Origin: Candidatus Aminicenantota bacterium
GTDB lineage: Bacteria; Acidobacteriota; Aminicenantia; Aminicenantales; JAFGAV01
Assembly: GCA_016867615.1 (NCBI GenBank)
Contig: VGJG01000014.1
Span: 1-12,897, forward strand
Direction of reading: 5' to 3'
Length of the DNA: 12,897 nucleotides
The notes under the pieces are model-generated. The model did not search any database. It was not told the origin of the DNA and saw only the letters and a list, made by a program, of their open reading frames with translations. Each line of letters starts with the position of its first letter. Within the stretch, counting starts at the first letter, position 1. Below are positions 1 to 7,100 of this stretch, one piece after another. A program made the position numbers and the translations under genes.

Positions 1-15
1 GCCCCCTCCGGGGGC
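1..15. other. GC-rich perfect hairpin at the window edge
   Basis: The first 15 bases read GCCCCC-TCC-GGGGGC, a perfect 6-bp stem with a 3-base loop. No T-run follows, so it is not a classical intrinsic terminator on the plus strand. It may be the end of a longer palindrome or the 3' region of a gene outside the window. I see no gene in the rest of 16-283. Confidence 0.4.
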
Positions 16-283
16 TGTGCGCGGCCGGCCGGCGAAGGAGATGCCGGAATTCCCTCGAAACCCGTCGCTTCGCGGCTGAACCGCTCATGGCGCCTCAGCC
101 CTCCCTCCCGGCCTGAAAGCTGTCGGGATTTCCGCTTGGGATAATGCTCCAGACAAAAATTATTGGCGCTTGGGTGTGTTTTTAGAGTGCAGCGGCACGT
201 CGCCGCTCTCTCGGTGTCCTCATGACGCCGCACTCGGCCCGTCGGCTTGACTCCCGGCGGACCCTGTTGTACGTTTCCGGCCG

Positions 284-2080
284 GTGAGCAAAGATTTCCT
301 CGTCAGAGCCCGCGGGGCCGTCTCCTTTCTCGCCTCGTTTTTCTCCGCCCGCGGCCTCGAGGAGAGCCGCGCCAAAAGGGTCTCCGTCCTGTTCCTCGTG
401 CCGCTTCTCGTCTTCGCTTTCTATCTCTCCTTCATGCGCGGCGTGAGGGACTCCTTCGGCGGCGACTACGCCCGCTTCATGCATTTCGAGAAGGTCCGCC
501 TGGCGAATTTCGACCAGGTCTACTGGAACATCGACCCGCGCCTGCTCTTCGAAAACTCCGACTTCGAGAAAGGCACGCTCGAGAATTGGACGCCCGAGGG
601 CGAAGCCTTCCTCTACCAGCCGGTCGGCGAGGATGTCCTGCGCGAAAACCGGCGGCCCTTCTTCCTGAACATCCAGGGCCGCTGCTTCGTCGGGACCTAC
701 GACAAGTACGCCGGCGTCAGCCAGGGGGACGGTCCGGAAGGCCGCCTCGTCTCGGCCCCCTTCACCATCGAACGGAACAAGATCGGATTCCTCCTCGGCG
801 GCGGCCGCTCGGACCCCGAACAGGGCCTGGGCCGCCAGGCCGCGGTCCTGGAGGTTGAAGGCCGGGCCGTGCTCGAGGAAACGGGGCGGGACCTGGAGCG
901 GATGAACTTGCGCGTCTGGGACGTCCGTCGCTGGGTCGGGAGGGAGGCGCGCATCGTCCTCGTCGACGAGCCGTCGGACAGGCCGTTCTTCCGCCACCTC
1001 AACGCCGATTGGTTCCACTATTACCGGGAGAGCGGGATCCGGAGAGGCCTGCCGGCGGCGGAGGATGGCTACGACGGGCAGTTCTTTTATTTTCTGGCCC
1101 ACGACCCGCTTCTAAACGCCGTCAGGGACGACCCGCGGCGGGCCCTCCTCTTCCTCGACCATCCGGGCTACCGCGCCTCCCGCATCGGTTTCCCGCTTCT
1201 CGTCCGGCTCGCATCGTTCGGCGACGCCGCCCGGTTCCCGGCGGCCATGGTCTGGCTCGTCGTCCTGTCCCATTTCGCCGGGGCGTTCTTTTTCCTCAAG
1301 ATCGTGCTTTTTTACAGGAAGAGCCCGCTCTGGGCCTTCCTGTATGTCCTCGTTCCTGGATTCCATTTGTCCCTCTATTTCGGGCTCCCCGAGTCTCTAT
1401 GCCTGGCGTTCATGCTCGGCGGGCTCAATTTTTACCTGCGGCGGCGCCTGCCGGCGGCCGCGCTCCTGCTCGCCGCAGCGGTCCTCGTCAGGGAGATGGC
1501 CCTTCCGGTCGCGGCCGCGGCGGCCGGCTACGAGTTCCTCAAGCGCAGGGACCTCAGGGCGGCCCTGTGGCTCGGGGGTTCGGTCCTGCCTTATGCGCTC
1601 TGGAGGGCTTTCCTGACGTTCCGTCTCTTGGGGCTCTACGGCTGGGAGACCTTTTTTCAACGCGGCGACGTCCTGACCCTGCCCTTCGCCGGCTTCGCCG
1701 AGCTCTTCCGCCTCATCGCCGCCGGGAGCTACCGGGCGCACCTCGTCCCCACGGCGGTTTTCTATGTTTTTCTGCTCGGACTGGCGGTGATTTTCGCCGG
1801 GATCCTCGTCTTCCGGACGAGGAACGTTTTCACCCTGGGTTTGGCCCTCTACGTCCTGATCGCCGTGTCCCTGAATTACATCAAGATGTGGGTGGACATG
1901 AGCAACGGCATCCGGGCTTCTTATGAGGTCTTCCTCTTCCTCGTCCTGGCCTTCGTCTCCCAGGAGAAGCCGGCCCGGCCCTGGCTCAAGGGCGGTCTGT
2001 TGGTCTTTTATGCCGCGACGCTCGTCTTCTCCGCCTTCGTGCTCTATACGGGGAGGTTTTTCCGCTCGGTGTTTTTCTAG
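284..2080 (+). CDS. Polytopic membrane protein, cell-surface glycopolymer (GT-C-like) family, with inserted beta-sandwich domain
   Basis: A 598-residue inner-membrane protein. One membrane segment (about 33-51) precedes a large probably extracytoplasmic domain (about 86-250), followed by eight or nine hydrophobic segments from about 302 to 590. The motif DGYDGQFFYFLAHDP (261-275) and the following YRASRIGFPLL (296-306) resemble the conserved start of proteins named AZOBR_p60025-type cell surface glycopolymer formation proteins, which look like GT-C polyprenyl-sugar glycosyltransferases. A role in adding sugars to an envelope polymer is inferred from that resemblance. The 86-250 block (DFEKGTLENWTPEGEAF, then LLGGG, then VDEPSD and HLNADWF) looks like a jelly-roll domain of the type attached to secreted glycoside hydrolases. 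The start is GTG with no obvious Shine-Dalgarno; an in-frame stop at 248 limits upstream choices. No operon partner is evident. Function is moderately sure at family level, and substrate is unknown. Confidence 0.85.
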   Translation: MSKDFLVRARGAVSFLASFFSARGLEESRAKRVSVLFLVPLLVFAFYLSFMRGVRDSFGGDYARFMHFEKVRLANFDQVYWNIDPRLLFENSDFEKGTLENWTPEGEAFLYQPVGEDVLRENRRPFFLNIQGRCFVGTYDKYAGVSQGDGPEGRLVSAPFTIERNKIGFLLGGGRSDPEQGLGRQAAVLEVEGRAVLEETGRDLERMNLRVWDVRRWVGREARIVLVDEPSDRPFFRHLNADWFHYYRESGIRRGLPAAEDGYDGQFFYFLAHDPLLNAVRDDPRRALLFLDHPGYRASRIGFPLLVRLASFGDAARFPAAMVWLVVLSHFAGAFFFLKIVLFYRKSPLWAFLYVLVPGFHLSLYFGLPESLCLAFMLGGLNFYLRRRLPAAALLLAAAVLVREMALPVAAAAAGYEFLKRRDLRAALWLGGSVLPYALWRAFLTFRLLGLYGWETFFQRGDVLTLPFAGFAELFRLIAAGSYRAHLVPTAVFYVFLLGLAVIFAGILVFRTRNVFTLGLALYVLIAVSLNYIKMWVDMSNGIRASYEVFLFLVLAFVSQEKPARPWLKGGLLVFYAATLVFSAFVLYTGRFFRSVFF

Positions 2081-2341
2081 GGCGCTCTCTTCCCCTTTTC
2101 GCAATTCTCCTTTTTTACCGTTGAGGCCTTAAACCAATCTTCGACGCCCGAGCCTTTTATGGCCGGCATTTCGATCCGGAACAAGCGTCGCGCCTTGCGC
2201 GAAGACATCTCGATCGGCGGACATGCCCCACGGCTTGCCGCGGGGATCCGGTCGTCGGGGGATTCAGAGGGGGGTGCCCACCCGGACTTTCAGCGCGTTT
2301 AAGGCGATTTTTCCTTATGGCTTGAACAGCGGAGGGCAGGT
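2081..2341. other. Intergenic stretch with palindromes and repeat copy A
   Basis: No gene is seen in these 261 bases. They contain a 6-bp perfect hairpin at 2188-2202 (TCGCGC-CTT-GCGCGA), the interspersed repeat at 2219-2266, and a Shine-Dalgarno (GGAGG, 2331-2335) for the next gene. A pyrimidine-rich run follows the stop of the membrane protein gene at about 2085-2117, but it has no stem in front of it. Confidence 0.5.
2219..2266 (-). repeat. Interspersed palindromic repeat, copy A
   Basis: The reverse complement of this 48-base stretch matches 5616-5663 at 41 of 48 positions by manual alignment, without gaps. The core at 2226-2245 folds as CCCC-A-CGGC-TT-GCCG-C-GGGG, a stem of eight pairs with one A/C mismatch. 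It lies between genes here, whereas copy B lies inside the glycosidase coding sequence. Confidence 0.7.
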
Positions 2342-3235
2342 ATGCTAAAATTCCTCTCCCCAATGGAGACGCCGCATAAGATTCAAGCCTCGTTCTTCTC
2401 GGAGTTCCTCAAGCCCGGCCACATCGTCTACGACCTCCAGGCCAAGACCAAGGTCGAGGCTCTGGACGAGCTTCTCGACCTTCTCCAGCGTCACAAGCAC
2501 ATCGACAACAAGAAGCTCCTCCTGACGCGCATCATCGACCGGGAGCGCCTGGAGACCACGGCCATCGGCGACGGCATCGCCCTGCCCCATGCCCGGGTCA
2601 ACGCCGGGGGGGACCTGGCCGTGGCCGTCGGCCGCTCGGAAAAGGGGATCGACTTCGACGCCGTGGACAAGAGGAAGGTCTACCTCGTCATCCTCGTCAT
2701 CTGGAACCCGGCTTTGCCGGGCCTCTTCAACCACCTCTTCGCCGGGCTGGCCGCCTACCTGCGCCGGCCGGAGTTCCGGCGGCGGGCCTTCGAGGCCAAG
2801 GACCGGGAGGAGCTCTTCCGGGTGCTGGCCGAGATCGAGCTCCGCATTCCTCTCGAGGACAAGGTCATCAGCCGGGCCAGCCTGCTGAAGAAGCTCCAGG
2901 AGATCGATATGAAGCTGCGGCGGACGCCCAAATCCAAGCGCCCGCCGCTCGAGAAGCAGGCCCGCCTGCTGCGCGGCGAGCTCGACGACAACCTCCTCAA
3001 CCGCTACGACCGGCTCATGCAACGCTACGGGTTCGCCGTGGCCGAGCTCGAGGGCGGCGTCTGCCAGGGCTGCAACATCAACGCCGCCACGGGCATGAGC
3101 TCGGCCATCGCCGGCTCGAACGACATCTACATCTGCGAGAACTGCGGCAAGTTCCTGGTCGCCGCCCGGGCGAATAAAGAAAAAGAAAATAAAGAAGAGA
3201 AAGAAAAGCCCAAGGCCAAGTCCAAGAAGAAATAG
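2342..3235 (+). CDS. PTS EIIA (PtsN-like) domain fused to a C4 zinc ribbon
   Basis: A 297-residue cytoplasmic protein. Residues about 26-168 form a PTS EIIA type-2 (fructose/nitrogen PTS) domain. The phosphorylatable histidine is His83 in GIALPHARV, at the place of the PtsN active-site His. A basic helical, probably coiled-coil segment (about 172-225) leads to a C-terminal zinc ribbon: CQGC (Cys241, Cys244) and CENC (Cys265, Cys268), followed by GKFL. It resembles the C4-type zf-RING_7 ribbon, which also follows a coiled coil in its usual stand-alone proteins. The last 21 residues are a Lys/Glu-rich tail. The ATG has GGAGG six bases upstream; a second ATG at 2363 is less well placed. No EIIB/EIIC or HPr gene is nearby, so a regulatory role (phosphorylation state read out through a nucleic-acid- or protein-binding ribbon) is more likely than sugar transport. 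The domain calls are firm; the function of the fusion is inference. Confidence 0.9.
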   Translation: MLKFLSPMETPHKIQASFFSEFLKPGHIVYDLQAKTKVEALDELLDLLQRHKHIDNKKLLLTRIIDRERLETTAIGDGIALPHARVNAGGDLAVAVGRSEKGIDFDAVDKRKVYLVILVIWNPALPGLFNHLFAGLAAYLRRPEFRRRAFEAKDREELFRVLAEIELRIPLEDKVISRASLLKKLQEIDMKLRRTPKSKRPPLEKQARLLRGELDDNLLNRYDRLMQRYGFAVAELEGGVCQGCNINAATGMSSAIAGSNDIYICENCGKFLVAARANKEKENKEEKEKPKAKSKKK

Positions 3236-3516
3236 CCCGCCGGATCCGCATCAGCAAACATCAACAAGTTTCTTTAGAGGGCTCTCCTCCATTCTCTGTG
3301 GGTTGGTTTCGCAGAGAGTTCAGCCGGCTTGAATGTCCGGGGCGATTCCGGCGCCTCAACCCGGCTTGGCGATAACGTCCGGATAATAGACCTACCGAGG
3401 GCGGCGAACATGGCCTCTTTCTCCGCAAGGGATTTCCCCCAGATCTTTAGGCCGTTGAATTTGAGGAGACGCGAAACGGCCTTTTCCCACAGCGGTTCGA
3501 CACAGACACGGATCCG
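3236..3516. other. Intergenic stretch holding repeat copy C1
   Basis: No convincing gene is seen. Most of the stretch is related to the sequence downstream of the glycosidase gene (see the repeats at 3287-3406 and 4024-4098). Short open frames here have no Shine-Dalgarno and no recognisable motif. Confidence 0.45.
3287..3406 (-). repeat. Diverged flanking repeat, copy C1
   Basis: Bases 3287-3329 match 4024-4066 at 34 of 43 positions, and 3375-3406 match 4068-4098 at about 26 of 32 with one gap. C1 carries about 45 extra bases (3330-3374) that look like a partial internal duplication: CCGGCTTG followed by GTCCGG occurs twice, at about 3323 and 3361. A short hairpin (TCTCTG at 3293-3298 with CAGAGA at 3312-3317) lies inside. 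It sits downstream of the minus-strand HAD gene. The strand is given relative to the minus-strand genes it follows. Confidence 0.6.
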
Positions 3517-3969
3517 TTATTGGGTTTCCAGATGCATGATTTCATTGATTTCAATTTGTTTGGCGCGAATTCTGTCGGATGTGAGCGCATGAATGTCTTT
3601 GTATGTATCGACTTGAAGCCAGCGGTCCAGGCAGTTCTCATTTTCGAGCACCTGTCTTTCATAGGCCATCAAATAATCATCAATAATGATGAACGGCCTG
3701 CTGAAATCGACGGCTTCCGTTTTCCAGGTCTTCCATGGGGGACACTGGAATCGCTCCAGCGGAGCGGGATATGTCCCTTTGAAGTATGGCAAAAGGTATC
3801 TTTTAATGGACTGCAGGCCTTCTGGCCCGCGGCCGTGCGTCGTCAGCCAGTAGCAATCGAAATGGCCGGTGACGAAATCAATGATCTCATGGATGTTCGG
3901 GATGAGGGCGATCCTGTCTCCGTCGTCTTTGCCAAGAATGACGCGGTCGATGTCTAAATAAAGGTCCAT
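3517..3969 (-). CDS. Small HAD-like hydrolase/phosphatase
   Basis: A 150-residue cytoplasmic protein with HAD-superfamily landmarks. Motif I is LDIDRVI with Asp6 and Asp8 as nucleophile and acid/base candidates. Motif II is CYWLTTHGRG (Thr43/Thr44), motif III is a lysine among Lys80/Lys83, and motif IV is FIIIDDYL (Asp97, Asp98). Usual motif I is DxDG[VT]; here arginine replaces the glycine, which may alter the loop. There is no cap domain, and the length fits minimal HAD phosphatases. The substrate cannot be told. The ATG at 3969 has only a weak AAAGGA about 14 bases upstream. Base composition is visibly lower in G+C than its neighbours, and diverged direct repeats flank it, which suggests acquisition or duplication as a cassette. 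The protein call is fairly firm, the activity less so. Confidence 0.75.
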   Translation of the reverse strand: MDLYLDIDRVILGKDDGDRIALIPNIHEIIDFVTGHFDCYWLTTHGRGPEGLQSIKRYLLPYFKGTYPAPLERFQCPPWKTWKTEAVDFSRPFIIIDDYLMAYERQVLENENCLDRWLQVDTYKDIHALTSDRIRAKQIEINEIMHLETQ

Positions 3970-4023
3970 TGCCTAGGCAAATGTCCTTTCAACGTCCTAT
4001 AAAAGTGAAAAATCATGGCTTTC

Positions 4024-4098
4024 TTCCACTCTCGGTGGATTGATTTCGCAGAGGAGTCAGCTGGCTCACGTCCGTATAAAAGGCCTGCCTGGGCGGCG
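4024..4098 (-). repeat. Diverged flanking repeat, copy C2
   Basis: This is the partner of 3287-3406 in the same orientation, without the 45-base expansion. It begins about 19 bases downstream of the glycosidase stop codon, as C1 lies downstream of the HAD gene stop. Pairing between ACTCTC (4028-4033) and the GAGGAGT region (about 4050-4056) is partly kept although the bases differ from C1, so the element may fold as RNA. Confidence 0.6.
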
Positions 4099-4116
4099 GA
4101 TCCGCTCTTTTTGACA

Positions 4117-7100
4117 TCAATCCGCAACTTCTATTTTTAAGGTCATGATTCCCCAGGGAGGGATGACGACGGCTTCCTTGATCTCTTGTCCGTCTTCTTC
4201 CACGAGGTTGCTCAGGAAGACCCGAGGCGGCTTCCTGCCGGGCCGGTGAAACCACGCTTCTTGAGGCTCGTCCGAGGCGTTGAACAGCCGAAGGATGAGG
4301 GAGCGGCCGTCGCGGCTCGGCTTGATGGAGCTCACGATGATGCTCGATGGGGCAATTTTCAGCAGGGGAGGGGGCGGAGGAGCGGAAGGATCGGCGGGAG
4401 CGGCGAGGAGCGGCTGTTTCGCGTTTATGCTGAATTTCTTCGTCTCGGCCGAATCGAAAGGCCCGCTGTGGGGGCGGAAGGAGTAGCGCAGGACGATCTC
4501 GCCCTCCTGCCCGGCCTTGTAGTTCGTGTGCCAGTAGTTGTTGAAGATATAGGAGTAGAAAACGCCGCCGGGAGCGGTTTTATTCCTCCAGGAGCGCGTG
4601 TTTTTTTCGTTCAGAGTTTCGTCGGTCATGGCGCCGGGCTCGACGAGAGGCGCGTCGGACGACGCCCACGTCACCCCGAAGTCCCCGTTGGAGACGTCGA
4701 CGCCGTTGTGAACGCACAGGAAATCCCGGCACGAGCCGGGCAGCTGGTCGTCCTCCGGCCGGACGAATCCCCAGCCGATGTCCATGCGCATCGCGCCGCC
4801 CGGCACGCGGAACGGGAAGGCGATGTGCCCGGCCTCCTTTTCGCGGACTTCGATTTTTTCCAGGGTGTTGACGATGTCCACGCGGTCGAGTCCGCGATAA
4901 AGGATGATCTCCCTCCGCATGCTCCGGCAGCCCGGCGCGTCTGAAGTAACGAGCAGGGAGGCGACGAGAGGGCCGCGTTCTTTGACCTCGACGCGGACGT
5001 TCGACGCGCGCCGCGCGGTTTTCGGGTCCCGGCCCGGGACGTAGAGGTAGTCGTTCAGTCCGGCGCCGCAACTTGGGTCCACGAGCTCAAGGCCTCGCTC
5101 CTTCCATGCGAGGCTTGAGACGGCGCCCGTTTCAGGATCGATCGACAGCTTTAGCAGTCCGTTTTCGAGAATGAAACCCACGGCTCTGGCGGACTCGGGT
5201 TCGACTCCCGGCGCTCCGCGCCCGGTCTCTTCGCTTCCGGAGCGTGTTGGGCCGACGAAAAGCCGCTTCGCTCCCAGCCCCGGCACATCCTCCGCCAGCA
5301 CGGCCAGCCGCCCGTCCGACAGGCGCTGAGAAGGGACATGCCGCCCCGCCCCGTCCGTAACCGAGTCGCCGGCGGCGCTCAGGCCTTGAGGCAGCATCAC
5401 GACATCCGTACGGCTCCAGGAGCTCGTGTTGATGATGTCGATCGCGACGATGCTGTCTTGATCGAATGCCGCTGGGCTGCGGTCTCGGCCATTTCGTCCA
5501 CATTCCTGCGCGGGTCGCAAGTCGACTTGAAGGGGGAACCCGCTTCGAGTTTCCCCCTCCCTACGCTCTCTGTCAAAGGATTGCTGATCGCTACCGCCCT
5601 TATTCTCAAAGGGCATGAATTCCCCGACGACAGGATCTCCGGCGCAAGCCGCGGGGTATGTCCCTCTGTCGTCATCTGATTCCGGAGCCGTGAGTCGCTC
5701 CGTCGGAGTCGTCAGATCGGCCGTCGCATTTCCGGCCGCAGCGATTCCGGAAGTTCCGTCAGTGTCCTCTGTCGCCGCCGCGGCCCTTTTTAAGCTTGGT
5801 CCGCTCCCTCGTCCCAGCGCTCGATCGAGGAGCTCGCGCGACCGCTTGTCCGCCTCCAGGGCGAAGGCGCGCTTGTATTCCCACTGCGCCCGGACATCCG
5901 GGTGGTCGGGCTCGCTCACGGAGTTGTGGGCCCCCCAGGTGTGCTCGTCCCAGAGCAGAGCCTGCCGCCAGGCCTCGTCGAACTCGTCGGCGGGAAAAGC
6001 GGCGGGGTTGCGCATGGCCCACACCGCCTCGGCTTGAAGGAGCCTGGCGACGGCCCGCCTGTTCATCACACTCTCGGCCGTCGTGCTCATGTACCCATCC
6101 TCCCAGTAGGGCGACAGGTCGCCGGAGAACGAGGGGATCTCCGCGCCGTGACGGCGCTCGAACTCGCGGAACATCTCGCTCGCCGTGGCGATCACGAGCC
6201 GGGGCGACTCGTAGCGCTCGTTCCACTCCCGGACCCTGTCGGGCAGGCGCGGGTCGGGCGGGCCGTTGTCGCCGCCGATCGTGTAGCGCACCTGGACGAT
6301 GTCGTAGGGATAGGAGGCGTCCTCGAGCTCACGCGCGTACTCCAAAATCTGGCGCTCGCCGGCCATGGTCAGCTCGCCCATGTTGAGGCCGTGGAACCAG
6401 GAATAGCCGCGGCCGGCGGTCCAGAAGAGGACCTTTTCCCGTCCCGAGGGCGAGAGCCAGTAGAACGGCTTGTCGGCCCAGGCCTTGGAGAAATGCCCGA
6501 TGCGGTCGCCTCCGTCGGGGAGGAAGGGCATGTAGTTCGGGCCGCTGGAGTAATATTTCACGCCGGCCAGGGCGAGCGCCGGGACGACCGTCCACAGCGA
6601 GCCGGGGATGTCTGTGATCATGGCCGAATCGATCGCCAGGCCGAATTCGCGGCGGAGGCGGCGGGCGCAGTCGGTGAGGCGCACGAGCTCCTCGGGCGGG
6701 CAAACGCCGGTGAGGACGTTGGCCAGCGTGGCCTGGAATTCGACCCGGCCGCGGCGGGCGGCCTCGATGACCGCGGCGCGCTCCTCCGCGCCCGCTTGGC
6801 GCAGGAACGTCTCGAGCGGCCAGAGGACCTCGACGTTCCATTTGAAGCGCGCGCCCTCGGGGTAGCCCTCGGTCCGGCACGCCAGGTCGGCGGCTTCCAG
6901 GAGAAAACGCCAGTGGTCCTTCTCGACCTTGACCTGGAGGTCGGAATAGCCGATGTCGGTGTGGGAGTGGGGCAGAAGATAGAGAAGGCGCGGCCGCACC
7001 GGGCGGAGGGCGAGCGTCTTTTGCGCCGCCGGACGGCCGTCGACGAGGACTTCGACGACGAGCTTCGATTCGGCCTCGACGGGTTGGACGGGAAGCAGGA

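Noticed and set aside
182-1102. Minus-strand open frame of 306 codons opposite the first membrane protein gene
   Set aside because: The plus-strand frame has membrane segments and a conserved family motif. This frame is an acidic, alanine-rich shadow.
3329-3592. Plus-strand open frame across repeat C1
   Set aside because: It overlaps the repeat and the end of the HAD gene on the other strand, with no Shine-Dalgarno or domain signal.
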